Source: Torreya grandis
Taxonomy: Eukaryota; Streptophyta; Pinopsida; Cupressales; Taxaceae
Length of the DNA: 64,000 nucleotides
Assembly (NCBI GenBank): GCA_037957365.1
Contig: JARHVA010000667.1
Coordinates: forward strand, 4,418,001-4,482,000
Direction: 5' to 3'
Shown: positions 10,807 to 22,600 of the stretch, one piece after another
Layout: the number at the start of each line of letters is the position of its first letter
How positions within the stretch are numbered: the first letter of the stretch is position 1
Translations under genes and position numbers: made by a program
Notes under the pieces: model-generated
Database searches by the model: none
What the model was told of the DNA's origin: nothing
Seen by the model: the letters and a program-made list of their open reading frames with translations, nothing else

Positions 10807-11824
10807 TATAGACACCCCATTCTATCCACAAATGGATTCCAACTACACTTCAAGTTGATTGCTACCATATAATACAAATTAAGCCTAAGAATCATTGAAT
10901 ATCCCAATTTCATCTACACATCAAACATTAGTACTTATAGTTATGTTGAGGCATCACTATTTAGAGTATTATCTTGTACACAATAATAACCTCTCACAGA
11001 TTCATCCACAGTCACCTTGTGACCTAATAATTGATAGTTTGACCTTTGGACCCATTAAGTGAGGCACTTAAACAAATTTTAAAAGAGATAAAATGTTAAT
11101 CAAAATGAATCAACTAGTTAAAATAGATTAAATTCTTAGTTAAATAATTCATCTGTAATTAATGAATATCTAAAAATGGAAATTCAAAATATCAAGCTTC
11201 TTCATCATTATTTTTGTGATTTGTTAACCCCTCACAAAATATCTAACAAATATCTAAATTTGTGAGCCATGCCTATTAATTAAAAATCATAATTACATTC
11301 CACCTCCTTAACTCAACTGGGGTTAGCCTTAAATCACCTAGGGTTGTTTTGAACTCAACCATGCTTAATCCTAACCTAACTCAACTTGGGTTAGAGTTAA
11401 CTTTGTAGGCTATAAATAAAAGGCCTCACCTATTGATATTTAAGTTTTTTTAGTGCAATGTTATTATGCCAAAATACCTCTAAAAATATTCATTGTAGTG
11501 TTACGATGCCAATTTCATAAGCCAAGCCAAGCTAAGCCAACCAACATTACCAAGGTGCCAAAGAGAGGTGGAGCAATGGAACTTCATTGACAAATATTTC
11601 TTGAGCACATAGCCAAGTAAGCCAACTCAACAAATGGTTTTGGAGCTACAAGAAAGGTATAAGGAAGATTTCTTTTGTTTTCTAGTTGTGTTTTCATTAT
11701 GTGCTTGTTATATATGCTCTCCCTAGTTCTAGGCTAGAGGTGTTAGTTTTTAGTGTTTTTGTTTTGATTTGATTTTATTGACTAACACTATACTAATCTC
11801 CCCTTTATGGATTCCTTGTTCACA
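10807..11824 (+). repeat. 3' LTR of element H
   Basis: This 1018-bp LTR starts TATAGACACC and ends TTCACA. It is related to 56747-57926 on the opposite strand, sharing CTAGTGTCTAGGC, TTAGTGTGTTT and AACTAACAC blocks near the end. Confidence 0.75.
11409..11425 (+). promoter_or_regulatory. LTR TATA box of element H
   Basis: GGCTATAAATAAAAGGCC is a strong plant TATA context about 400 bp before the LTR end. Element F has CTATAAATAGAGAGGCC at the matching place on minus. Confidence 0.6.
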
Positions 11825-11828
11825 CCAA

Positions 11829-12290
11829 TGTGGAGAACATGTTTCCAAAATATGTCCCCATTATAATCTGGAGATAATGCATACTAAATAAATGTGGAGA
11901 ACATAATTCCAAATCATGCATCCACTAAATTTGAAAATTATGCCAAGTGTGGAGAACATGTTCCCAAAACATGCCCATAATGTAATCTAGAGATGCTGAA
12001 TACTAAATAAGTGTGGAAAACATGCTTCCAAAGCATGCCCCCATTAAATCTGAAAACTATGCCAAGTGTGGTGAACATGTTTCTAAAACATTCCCCCATG
12101 TAATTTGGAGATGTTGAATATTAAATAAGTGTGAAGAACATGCTTCCAAAGCATGCCTTCACTAAATTTGAAAATTGTGAATGCGTGGAAGCCATGCCTA
12201 TATGACATGTACCAATTGAATATGAAATTAGTGATACATGTGAAAAAGTGTGGAGAACATGCTTCCAAAGCATGCCCCCACTAATATGCC
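11829..12290. repeat. 118-bp dimeric tandem array of hairpin units
   Basis: Units starting GTGTGGAGAACATG fall near 11829, 11892, 11947, 12011, 12066, 12129, 12184 and 12247. Spacing alternates 63 and 55 bp, so the true unit is a dimer of about 118 bp, repeated nearly four times. The second monomer type carries the hairpin CATGCTT-CCA-AAGCATG. The first type carries CATGTT...AACATG, a compensatory change. The last copy before 12247 is degraded. The array immediately follows element H. Confidence 0.8.
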
Positions 12291-13689
12291 TTCCATTTAA
12301 GGTGAGGGAATAATATAAACTGGTAGTTACCTCACCTAAAAAGGATAATATAACTATATAATATGTGAATAGAACCATGTAGCATGTAAAAGAACATGCT
12401 TAGGTAAATTTATCATTGAAGTGCATAGAACAATGCGATCACATGAAGGCCTAAGATGCATAATAAAGATCATGATAATGTCTAGATAATAATAATACAA
12501 GCTCAATAAGCAAATCAAACACACATATAAGAGAACTCAAAAGCAAGACAACATACAATGGTCTAAGGAATTTGCAAACAAGGGGCATGTTCAAATGTTT
12601 CACACTCGAAGGGACATGACTTAGTCAAATATCCCTAAAATAAAGATTGAAATATTCAAATATCTAGACCATAAACACCAACATATTAAAATGTCACACA
12701 TAAGCATGGGGGCCATAAATAAAGGAACATATTTAATTTTTTGAACAAGCAAGACAAAATCTAGGCAAGGCACTCAAGGAAGTGCATAAAGGGAAGCACA
12801 AGTAACAAGCATAAAAATATCATGATAGCCCATTGATCAAATGTCCTAGAAAAAAACACAAGTGTATAACATATCATGTACCCTGTGAAATATATAATTA
12901 TGGATAAAGGCATGTGTAAGTACATATAAGTTCAAACATGATAATGTAAAGACCATAGAATGATATGACCTGGAAGTATCATGATCATAGAGGTAGATAC
13001 CTTCAATGTGCACATGCCATGAATAGATGGAAGGCCCAACATCCAAAATAGGAATAAATCATGTATATGTGTATGCTTATATCACCCTCAAGTAAAAATG
13101 TGACACATGTAGGAATAACTAATATGCCATCCATCAATATGAAAGTAACACATAGATGCCAATGAGCCAATTAAATATGTAAGTGCTGAAAGTGTTTTTT
13201 AATTTTTGAAGTGTTTTTTGGTAATTTTGGAATATGGTAAAATCTTGGAAAAATGTTGTGCAAGGAAGACATTTACAAATAAATTGCTACCAAAAAATAA
13301 TGTACTCATCAAGGAGATGCCTCTATGGAAACCCAATATCATGTGTGTCATATTATGGTTGTGACCTTTTTAGTATACCATTATTTGTATCTATTTATAT
13401 GATAGCTGAAGATATAATTCCTTTTTTGGAAAAGGATGTAAGTTTTCCTTAGGGATCAAATGGTATGCAAATGTTGTTTCTATCAACTACTACTCATATT
13501 GAGTATAACCATGATTTTCAAAGCACAATATTGTGATCCCTTAGATTATTATTAACTTGAAAAGTAAGAGAAAATTATTTTGAAGCAAATGAAAATATTA
13601 ACTGAATTGATCCCATTCTTGTTAAGATTGCATTAGTTTCATCAATGTGTTGAAGTTTATTGTCAAGAGAGATAAGAAATGACATAGAA
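12291..13689. other. Non-coding interior of element B
   Basis: I see no domain on either strand. The frame at 13234-13452 (+, 72 codons) resembles nothing known to me and is probably accidental. Confidence 0.45.
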
Positions 13690-14790
13690 TTTTTATATAT
13701 ATTGAAAGTCCATAATCTTGATATCTATAAATTGCTTCCCCTCAACTTGAGAAATGATAGTAAAAGGGCCTTGATATGAGGAATGGCTTGTGATTTCCTC
13801 CTTTGTAACCACAATTGGAACATTATATTTTTCAATTATCTCTTGTTTTTTAACTTCTTTTATTAGAATTCCCAATTTTAATATTTTATTTGGACATTGT
13901 TATTTTTGTACCTTGTTTTCATTTGTGGGCTATTACACTTTGAAAAAATGTATCTTTGAATGACTTGCATTAGTGTTGCTAATATAGCCCAAGCCTTGAT
14001 GGTCATTCTGATTAGATGTGGAAATAGAATGAGTGATGCCTTGGGAATTTTTTCCCATTTATTAACCATGATAACCAAAGTTTTGTAAATATTTATTTCC
14101 AAAACCATACTATTTGGAAAACTAAGTATCATTATCGAGAAGTAAATATGTATCATTTTCTTGATTTGAGTTTTATTTTTAAAACTTTTCTTACTCTAAG
14201 TCTAAAATTTACAACTATTTTTACTCTAAATTTTTGTTTGGTACCCACGTTTCCTATTTTTCTATTTGTGTTTTAAGATAAGCACTCATAATGTGAGTGG
14301 GTTTCTTGGTTGATGTATCAATGATATGATCATCACTATCTTTGTGACTTTGTATTTTGTTCATCAATGAAAAACAATAATTTGTATGATACCCATGCAT
14401 TATATGATATGCACAATAGTAACTGGATCTCATTATAGGATGAATAAGATGTAATTTTATCAATTTATCTTGAATAATTTCTTTTAGGATTTCACTTGGT
14501 CTCCTAGTAGCCTTTTGGTCATTTTTTGAATCACTAGTTTTATATGTATTCTAGTTTAGCTTTTCATTTGGATAAGAAACCTTGTTTGGCACAATGTTGG
14601 TAGGTAAGGATGAAAACACATGATTAACACTAGCATGTGTTGGATTCTTCATGTATGCAATATGATTTTGTAACTCTTTTATTAATTTTCTCATACCAGT
14701 GATTTGATATTTTAGGGCTTCACAAGCACAAACCCTAGGTATTTGAGATTGATTACCTTCATTTGAAACTATAAGGTTGACCACTTACCC
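13690..14790 (-). pseudogene. Gag remnant with zinc-knuckle-like motif, element B
   Basis: On minus, starting at about 14784, a frame contains ALKYQITGMRKLIKELQNHI, a short coiled-coil-like stretch. It is followed at 14254-14463 by YYCAYHIMHGYHTNYCFSLM. That pattern of Cys, His-Gly-His, then Cys resembles the knuckle near the gag C-terminus of Tat-type gypsy elements, which binds genomic RNA. Further on (13693-13875) a frame has EEITSHSSYQGPFTIIS, possibly the gag-protease junction. Frames are broken by stops and shifts. The position near the 5' LTR is what gag should have. Family assignment beyond gypsy is uncertain. Confidence 0.55.
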
Positions 14791-15742
14791 CTTAGAGAAG
14801 TGATAGCAGACCTAGTTAGAGGGATGAGAGCTATCACCCTCTTTAGGGTTAGAAGGAGGAAGGATCTTCTTTGTATCTATTTGAAATGTTCTAAAAATTG
14901 ATATGAAAATAGGATAGGAAAGACATACAAATACTAAGGAGTAATCAACCATGATATAATGATGATATAGTAGTTTTAGACTAATGGATGAGTTTTTTGA
15001 AAATATGAGGGATGTTTTTTTGAAAAAATATAAAATGAGATGAACCTATAAAAATAGGGAAACAAAAACACAATGTACATGTAGGTCTAATTTTACTAAA
15101 AATAGTAAAATACTAAATCTGTAAAATTCATACAATATTTTGATAAACAAAAAGAGTTTTTTTATATATTTAAATATAATTATAAAAATCCTTTGATTAA
15201 TTTTTAATTTGAGCTATTATGAATCATAAATAAGCCAAATAATTTGGAATGTTTCACATGCAAAACCCTAGAATATTCCCAATAAAGAATCAATAATTTT
15301 GATAAAACAATAATTTATTTCAGATGTTTAAGAGAGGTTTGTGAATAAAATATTATTTTAAAATAAACTCAAAAATTAATAAAAAAATAAGTAAACCATT
15401 CACTTTGTATGCCAATACTTACTAAAAATAATAAATTACAAAAATTAAAAAAATTATACTAAAGTTTGACAAACAAAAAGAGGTTTTTAAGTATACTGAC
15501 CCAAGTAGAAAATAACTTAGATAAATTTTAAAATGAATGTGTATTGAGGCCAAAATGTGCCAATCAAGGAAGAATCATCTTGTAAGCATACACACACCTT
15601 AAACCCTTGTAATTTAGAGGAAGGTAAAACCCTAGGGTAAAGTTTTAGATCTAAAAATCCATCACAATAAGTTGAAATCCTATGAGGTTTGGAATCCCTG
15701 GATCATAAAAAAATCACATTCACATAGATCAAGTTCACCAAA
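14791..15742 (-). other. Leader and primer binding site of element B
   Basis: This is an AT-rich untranslated leader. On minus, TTTGGTGAACTTGAT (15728-15742) follows the end of the 5' LTR and is the presumed primer site. I cannot name the tRNA. The middle of the stretch (15100-15540) is almost all A and T. Confidence 0.5.
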
Positions 15743-17077
15743 TGTTTAACCTTAAAAATCTAGATTGGGGTTATCTAGGGTTAAAGGGTATAGAGATAGC
15801 CTAAGATACAAGGGTGATAAACTATCTCTATAGTAGGCCAATTATATTATAAATTCATATATAACATATGTTGGATTCATTAAATTGAGATAGATTAAAA
15901 ATAGTAAGTAAAACTATGCAAGATATAAAAATGAAAAAGAAGTAATGTAATTAGCTGGTTCTGATGATGACAAAATTCTAGATCTAGAACATGTAGGAAG
16001 TAGACTGAAAGAGATTTCCAGTACAATCACCAAATTCTAGATTAAATACCTCTAGAGCTACAGACACTAGTGTCAGTCTTGGATAGTTGCATCAATGCTA
16101 CTATATGAACGTGACAAAGGTGTCATGTATGGAATCCCTACTAGAAAAGGATGTGACCACTTAGATATTTTTGGGTTTGTCTTTGCCTTTGATCTAGTGT
16201 ATTTAGAACTAGGTCATAGATTGTCACTCCTCATGAAATTAAAAAATCCTAGTTCTTCATATTCATAATGACCTTGGGGGAAAATGGCTTGGTAAGCACA
16301 TGACATCAAGATGAACTCAAAGACCCCTCTATCAATGAGCATTACCTACATAGCTAATACTTTGAATAGGGCTTTAGACTAATTTAGTTATCTTCTACAT
16401 GCTGGCTTGTGTGTGATTCATGTAATATATGGAAAGCAAGTACAATAATGACCTAGCTTATAACTTGGCAAATCAAACTCTTGGGTTTCTCCTTTAGTAC
16501 TTTAGACCTATGTATGTTTTTTTCCTATGATTGATATAAAAAGAGGATAAATTATGAAAGATTTAATTTATTGAGTGCTTGATTGAATGCTTTGATAAGC
16601 TACCTTAGGTATTTTTTAGAATTTTCTAGGTGAGGAATGAATGAGGGTTGATCTTCTATTTATATCAATCCTTTTGTAGAAATAACTTGCATTAAAGAAC
16701 TTAGGCCAACCACTATGATACATTTCATTTGTAAATTATATGACTTTAGGGCACTAGACATTTATGTTAAAGAAGAACACCTATGTCAATGTATGTGTTT
16801 GTCTGAGACACTAGTGTATAGTGAACGAAAAAGTAGTCACAAACTCAACTTGTTGAAGTGGAAGATAAGTAAGTTTTAAGCATTCTGGGCAAGATATAAG
16901 GTCTGAGTCATCAACATAAGACTATTTAGACCAAGAGATAGGCCAAGGGGCACAAGATAGAGTATATGTGAGACTTTCAAAAGTGGGAAAGGTCTAGAAT
17001 TAAGAGGAATAGCCAAGGTTTGAGTTTACCAAGTGTACAAGACTAAGGTGATATATAATCCATAAATAACATCTACA
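15743..17077 (-). repeat. 5' LTR of element B
   Basis: This 1335-bp LTR, on minus, starts TGTAGATGTT and ends GGTTAAACA, giving intact TG...CA ends. A minus-strand TATA box GATATAAATAGAAG lies at about 16650-16664. The LTR contains GAGCATTACCTACATAG (16337-16353), which recurs exactly in element F at 59794-59810. Confidence 0.88.
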
Positions 17078-17082
17078 ACCAC

Positions 17083-17560
17083 ATGCACCATGAAATCACC
17101 AACTTTCTTAAATTTATCCCCTAGTCACATGGGATTTCATCCCATGGTCACAACCAACCTGAAAGGGCTAAACAAGTATGATAGGATATATTGTGAAAAT
17201 AAAAATTTGAAATTTTTGCAAAAATGAAGAAAACATTGATTGAAAGAATTTGTAAAACACATAACTTTATGTAAGAAACTCCTTTTATGGTGTCATTATT
17301 TTTGAAAGTGTGTATTTTTTTGAGCTCTTTTTATGATGTTATTTTCATATTCTTATTTGTCTAATATGAGGTACTCTCAACCCTTGTCAAATTGTATATG
17401 TACTAATATAAAGTGTTGGTTATATATGCACTAAAAAGTGCCAATTGTATATGTACTAAAATATAAATTGTCAGATCTCTATAATTTGGGGGGTTTATTG
17501 CTGATAGTTTCAGGGGGGTTGACTTATGCCTTGATTTCTCTTTTTCATTTCCATTTCTAC
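17083..17560 (+). other. Leader of element A, right part
   Basis: This is the continuation of A's untranslated leader after element B. No gene is seen. A near-duplicated phrase TATATGTACTAA / AAGTG is present around 17395-17460. Confidence 0.45.
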
Positions 17561-18530
17561 AAATATCTTTCTTTCACTGCATTATGTATTATAATTTGGT
17601 TTCGCTTCACTCCTTATAATTATCTTGAGTGGAAAACAAAAGTACAAATATTTTTAAAGAGTAAAGGTTTACACAAAATAACTATGAGTATTAAAATTAA
17701 ACCAAATCTAGATGAAAGAAAGATTAAGTGGTTTAACCAATGTGATGAGGATTATGATCTATTATGTTTGTCTATATCTCTTGATTTACTCTTTCACATT
17801 GAAACTATAAAATCACCAAATGGGGTCTAGACCATTTAGGAAGAACTCTTTGGGATGCAAGATGTAATTATGGGTCATGAGTTGGAGAATGAGCTCATTA
17901 ATTGAGTCTAGGAAAATTTGACATAATACATGACTTATTTACCAAATTTAAGTCACTTAGATTATTGTTAAAATTGTGTGGCATAAATAAAAATGATGAA
18001 CAATTGATCCTTTCAATTCTTGCCAAGTTAGGTCTTGACTATTCTTTTTTTGTCTCTACCTTACATGATACTAAGAGATCCCTAGAAGCTACATGCACAA
18101 TGTCATCCTTAGATAATTTTGATAAAGAATTGATTAGGGAGTAAGACAAACTTATTCATATGGGTACATTGAAGTCCTCTAAGTCTTATGCCCTAATTGT
18201 TAGTCATGAAAAATAGAAGGCTTCAAGTAACAAGGATGAGAAATAAAACAATAAGGACTACAAGAAAAATAAGGGTTATAACATTTATGATACATCCAAA
18301 GAAATAACTAAGATTACCTTTTTTGATGCCAAATCTAAGATAGAGAAGGTTAAAGTGCCTATTAAAAGAGAACTGGGAATGATGAACATAAATGTATGAA
18401 GAAATAAATAGACCACTTAACAAAAATTCTTGAGAGGAATAATATAAGTTTCCTTGATTCTATCACATAAAGTTCATCAAATACATAGTCCTCTAAGGTA
18501 TAAGATAGTGGTAAATGGAAAGGTAAGGGA
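17561..18530 (+). pseudogene. Copia gag (UBN2-like), element A
   Basis: In plus frames the text runs YLEWKTKVQIFLKSKGLH, then KWFNQCDEDYDLLCLSIS, then EELFGMQD. Frame 17902-18144 continues with LFTKFKSLRLLLKLCG and LILSILAKLGLDYSFF. This is the usual copia gag core that forms the virus-like particle. TAG codons at 17828-17830 and 17837-17839 stand where tryptophan is expected. A lysine-rich tail follows (18190-18370). I do not see a clean CCHC knuckle. Confidence 0.75.
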
Positions 18531-18900
18531 AACATCCTTGTTTTAATTCCATCTCAACCTTCCACATGGGTGATTGATTCTTGTGATTTACATCACATGG
18601 ATTCATCACAAGACTTTTTCTTATCCTTAGAGCCATATTTTATGCCTTATATTTTGATAAGTGATGATACTTTTGTATAAGTTTTTGGGAGAGGGTATGT
18701 TGAATTGAGTGATGTAACATTTGAGTATGTTTTATGTGTTCCCTCACTATCAACTTATCTCCTATTTTTTAATCAAATAACTCACATTGGATTAGGTAAA
18801 ATATTAAAGTTTACCCCAATTTTTGTGGTTATTAGGGAATTGCACAATAATTTTACAATGGCATTTGAGGAAAAAAATCACCAATCATGGTTGTATATTT
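18531..18900 (+). pseudogene. Copia aspartic protease, element A
   Basis: STWVIDSCDLHHMDSSQDFF (about 18560-18620) corresponds to the copia active-site block W-x-x-D-S-G-A-S/T-x-H, with the glycine position altered to Cys. The later GRGYVELSDVTFEYVLCVPSL fits the C-terminal part of the domain. One stop (TAA near 18677) interrupts it. The enzyme would cleave the gag-pol polyprotein. Confidence 0.65.
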
Positions 18901-19760
18901 TCTCACACTTTTCTCCTGATTACCTTTCTGCTACACTACTCACTCACTTAGATGGGGTGAGTAAGTTATGGCATGAGTGATTTATCCATGTTAATTATCA
19001 CTACTTGGGGAAACTCAGTCAACATGATATGGTTATAGGATTACCTTGTGTCCACTTATCTGAAGGTGTTTACTACTATTACATACTTGGGAAACATACT
19101 AAAGAGAAGTATGACAAAAAAAAAATCATATAAAGCAACACAAATTTTGGAGCTTGTTCACAGTGATATATTTGGTCTATTTCCATAGTCTTTATTTAAC
19201 AAGACCAAATATATTCTTACCTTCATTGATGAATTTTCAAGGTATAATTGGGTGTACTTTCTCAAAAAAAATGGTGGAGAGCATGTCAACCATATTTTGA
19301 GTAGTTCTACACTTTAGAAGGGATTGATTTATAGTGTATAGTTTCATACAATCCTTAGTAGAATGGTTTGGAATAATGCAATAATAGGTCCTTAAAGGAA
19401 ATTTAAAGTTGTATGATGTAATTCAAATCTCTTGCACCTCAATATTAGGCACATTCTATTTAACTATGCATGTTACATTCAAAACTACATTCCTCTTTGA
19501 GCCTTAAAATAAATCACTCATTTTAGAGATTAGAGTAGTAAAAAACCCATAGTTATGCACTTTAGAGTGTTTGAATCTCCAATTATGGCCCACATTCCTA
19601 AGAAGAAACTTAAGGTAATGGATCCATAGAGTAGGACTTGCATCTTTGTTGGGTATCTAGAAGGTGTTAAGGGATACAAGTTTCTTCATCTTACCACACA
19701 TAAGTTGATCATTGAGAGGAGCGTCCATTTTTAGAAGGGTCCTTCACACTCAACACTTGA
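18901..19760 (+). pseudogene. Copia integrase, element A
   Basis: A pre-integrase region (GKLSQHDMVIGLPC) leads to LELVHSDIFGLFP, with the first catalytic Asp, then FIDEFSRYNWVYFLKK at about 19225-19270. The second Asp and the Glu region is badly frameshifted (19290-19420). The C-terminal linker is readable as CIFVGYLEGVKGYKFLHL near 19640-19690. It is inactive. Confidence 0.7.
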
Positions 19761-20079
19761 CACTTCTCCCTCCTCCTTAGACTCACTAGGATTTTATGAC
19801 AATTATGATGGTTCAAATAACCCTGAGTAGATTCCTAATGATGAAGATTCTTCCTCTATTTTACATGATGATAGTAGAGATGAGAATTCACATCCTTCTT
19901 CTCCTAATCATTTTTTAGATGTTAAATAATATTTTCTTAGCTCTATAGCTTCAGGCCCTCTATGGGCTAGACAAACACTATAAAGTGTAGGTGATTAGGT
20001 TAGGAATATATTAGATACTATAAAGTGTTCATTGCCACTATCTTTGATTTTTAGTCATTTCATGAGACTTCTAGCACCA
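19761..20079 (+). pseudogene. Acidic/serine-rich linker between integrase and RT, element A
   Basis: The plus frame reads Ser/Asp-rich text (STLDTSPSSLDSLGFYDNY, then NDEDSSSILHDDSRDENS). This is typical of the low-conservation linker in copia pol. Confidence 0.5.
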
Positions 20080-20879
20080 CTGAGTGGGATTCAACCAAGC
20101 ATGAGGAGTATAAATCCATGATTATGAACCATACTTAGGATTTGGTTCTCAATATTAAGGGAAGGAATTTTTTTCAACATATATGTATCTATCAAAAAAA
20201 TTTGTAGTAGGTGGGTCAGTGGATAAGTTCAAAGCATGATAGGTAGCAAAGGGTTTTTCATGGGGTCCTAACATTGACTACACCAAGACATTTGTACTAG
20301 TTGCAAAGAACTCTATTAGACTCACTCTTGCCATTGATGTAGCTTATCATTGGGATGTTCATAAAATGTATGTGAAAATCACATTTCTTCATAAAGACTT
20401 TGAGGAGGAAATATATATGGAGTAGCCATAAGGATTTATACACGATTCTTCCTTAGTTTTTAGACTTCAAAAATCTATCTATGGCCTCAAATAGGCCCCT
20501 TAGGCTTGGTATTCCAAGATGGATTCCTTCCTTCTCAAATTTGGGTTCACTAAATGCCATTATAATCTAAATATCTATATTTTTCAATATGATGACTCAC
20601 TCCTAATTCTAGTTCTATATGTTAAGGGCCTATTGATCACATGGAGTTATTCATCCTCCATTGCAGTAGTGAAAACTACTTTGCATGATAGATTATCTGT
20701 GTCTATCTTTATTTTATTGCATGGATTCATTAGGATTTATATTTCAAAATCTTAATTAGGGATCACCATTACACAATCCAAATATGTTTTTAATTCACTC
20801 ACATAGTTTCACATGGCTAACTATAAGCCATATTTGACTCCATTTATTTTTAGAGTTAAACTTAAGGTTGAATGTTATT
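20080..20879 (+). pseudogene. Copia reverse transcriptase, N-terminal part, element A
   Basis: Recognisable blocks are KGFSWGPNIDYTKTF (20245-20290), the E-E-I-Y-M-E block at 20405-20425, SIYGLK (20472-20491), and ILVLYVKGLLITWS in place of the catalytic YVDDLLITG at about 20607-20650. The active-site aspartates are lost. TAG codons at 20423-20425 and 20492-20494 stand for the expected Gln. The domain is cut at 20879 by element A2, and its remainder lies at 25674-26340. Confidence 0.8.
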
Positions 20880-21298
20880 TGTTGGATGGTGGATCCTAAT
20901 CTTATTATAATTTAAAATTATTGATAGGGGGTATGGAAGGGAAATGCCCCCAACTAAGGTCACATTAATCTAGATCATTCACTATTAAGTTGTAGATCTA
21001 ATGATAGAAATTATGTTGGTGCATTTTTTTACCTAATATATAATGCTATTATGATATGAGGGCATTGAAATCATGGTGGAATATGGAGTGTGAGTGAAGA
21101 GGAGATTATAGAGGATGTATTTTAGGTTTTATCCCTTTATTTTTTGGATTGAATAAGAAAAGAACTGGTAGTTTCTATGTGGATGTAGCCCATTTTGGGT
21201 GAACCATGTTAAATATGTGTCTCTCTTGTGTTGTGTTTTCTATATTTTATTTATATATTTATTTCATTAATATTACTCTACATTTTATATTCCTAACA
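20880..21298 (+). repeat. 5' LTR of element A2
   Basis: This copy starts TGTTGGATGGTGGA and ends TCCTAACA. It is about 90% similar by eye to 25251-25668. Shared blocks include GTGAGTGAAGAGGAGATTAT and ATGTAGCCCATTTTGGGT. Confidence 0.9.
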
Positions 21299-21300
21299 AC

Positions 21301-21313
21301 TATTATCAAAGCT
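21301..21313 (+). promoter_or_regulatory. Primer binding site of element A2
   Basis: TATTATCAAAGCT sits two bases after the LTR and is a degenerate form of TGGTATCAGAGC. Confidence 0.6.
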
Positions 21314-21339
21314 AAAGGTTTATTTAGTAAATAAACTCA

Positions 21340-22190
21340 CAAGAAAAGAGGCTTCCTAGTTCAAGTGGGAGAAATGGTGGAAGAAGGCAAGTTTAAGGTC
21401 AAGAAGTTCAATAACCAAGACTACCAACTATGAAAGATGTAAATATAGGACTATCTATATCAAAAGGATCTTTTCCTACTATTAGGTAGAATAAAAAATA
21501 AGTTGATGACTATAAATGATGAAGACTGGGAGGTTCTTGACAGAAAGGCACTATAAATAATACAGTTGTGCCTGCTAGCATTAGTGGCATTCAATATTTT
21601 AAAATAAAAGACAACAATAGATGTGATAAAGGCATTGGATAAAGTGTATGAAAAACCCTCAACCTCTAAAAAAGTATTTCTTATGAAGTATTTATTTAAT
21701 CTAGAAATGTCATAAAGTGGGTTTGTTTTGGATCATTTAAATGAATTTAACACAGTCACAAATCAGTTAAGTTCTATATGAGTAAATTTTGATAATGAGG
21801 TTAGGGATATTTTGATTATATGCTCATTGCCAAAAATATAGAATGGCTTGGTCATGGATGTGATTAATTCTATCTTTGGTTTAAACACTTTAAATTTTGA
21901 TGATGTTATTAGTGTTATTCTTAGTAAAGAAATGCAATGAAAAAGCACAAGTGAGACATCAGATAATGTTTTGAATATGAAGAATAGGGGAAGAAAAAAG
22001 GATAGAGGAAAGGTCCTAGGGAATCATGGGAAGTCTAAGAAGGATAGATCTAAATCTAGAAGAATGTTGGTGTGCTAGATTTACAAGAAGAAAGGACACT
22101 TTAAGAAAGATTGTTGGTTTTAAAAAGGAAAACAAGGAGATAGACAACAAGATAAAAATCAAGAAGTAAATGTAACAGGTAATGTGTTGC
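21340..22190 (+). pseudogene. Copia gag with zinc-knuckle remnant, element A2
   Basis: Plus frames read KFNNQDYQL, DYLYQKDLFLLL, then DEDWEVLDRKAL, KALDKVYEKPSTSKKVFLMK and FDNEVRDILIICSLPK. This is the Tork/Tnt1-type gag. Near 22070-22120, KKKGHFKKDCW preserves the second half of the CCHC knuckle (H and last C), while the first cysteines are damaged. Several internal stops are present. Confidence 0.75.
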
Positions 22191-22600
22191 AAGATAATTT
22201 AATCCTTTCATTAGATAATATTAATTATTATTGGGTGTTTGATTTAGGGGCTTCATTTCATGCTACACCCCATAGGAAATATTTTCAAGACTACGTTCAA
22301 GGTGATTTTGGATAGGTTTATTTGGGTGATGGTGAACCTTATAAAATTGTTGGAAAGGGTAAGATACAGATAAAATTATAGAATGGAAACAAATGGTTGC
22401 TAAAAGAGGTGAGGCATGTTCCTGAGTTGAAAATAAATATATTTTCAGTAGGGTAGTTGGGAAGTGAGGGATGTATAATACATTTGAAAAATAATTATGG
22501 AAGGTTACTAAAAGATCACTGGTAATAACAAAAGGAGAAAATGTAGGTACATTATATTTAACTAATGGTAATGTTGACTCTTCTATTGATTTAACTTCTA
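22191..22600 (+). pseudogene. Copia aspartic protease, element A2
   Basis: YYWVFDLGASFHATPH (about 22228-22275) is the active-site block with Ser replaced by Leu after the catalytic Asp. It is followed by YLGDGEPYKIVGKGKIQI and EVRHVPELKINIFSVG. One TAG interrupts it near 22314. Confidence 0.75.

Larger units (their letters stand above)
9838..11824 (+). mobile_element. Element H: truncated gypsy LTR element inside B, opposite strand
   Basis: A 5' LTR fragment (9838-10073) and a full 3' LTR (10807-11824) share their last 235 bp and both end in TTCACA. Between them lie 733 bp ending in a purine tract. The LTR end and the tract match element F's 3' LTR and tract read in reverse, so H is an F-family member in plus orientation. 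No coding capacity remains. No target duplication was found because the 5' LTR start is missing. Confidence 0.7.
3971..17077 (-). mobile_element. Element B: large gag-only Tat-like gypsy LTR element
   Basis: Two related LTRs (3971-5270 and 15743-17077) are flanked by the exact duplication ACCAC (3966-3970 and 17078-17082). On minus, a purine tract lies next to the left LTR and a primer site next to the right LTR, so the element runs right to left. The interior of about 10.5 kb shows a zinc-knuckle gag remnant near the 5' end (13690-14790) but no reverse transcriptase or integrase motif that I can find. The rest is non-coding, with four or more tandem arrays and the inverted LTR fragment pair H. 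This fits a non-autonomous large derivative (LARD or TR-GAG type) mobilised by an autonomous relative such as element F. Loss of pol by later deletion is the alternative. Confidence 0.82.

Noticed and set aside
9838..11824. A complete nested retrotransposon with two full LTRs
   Set aside because: Only the last 235 bp of the left LTR match and no target duplication was found, so I list it as truncated.
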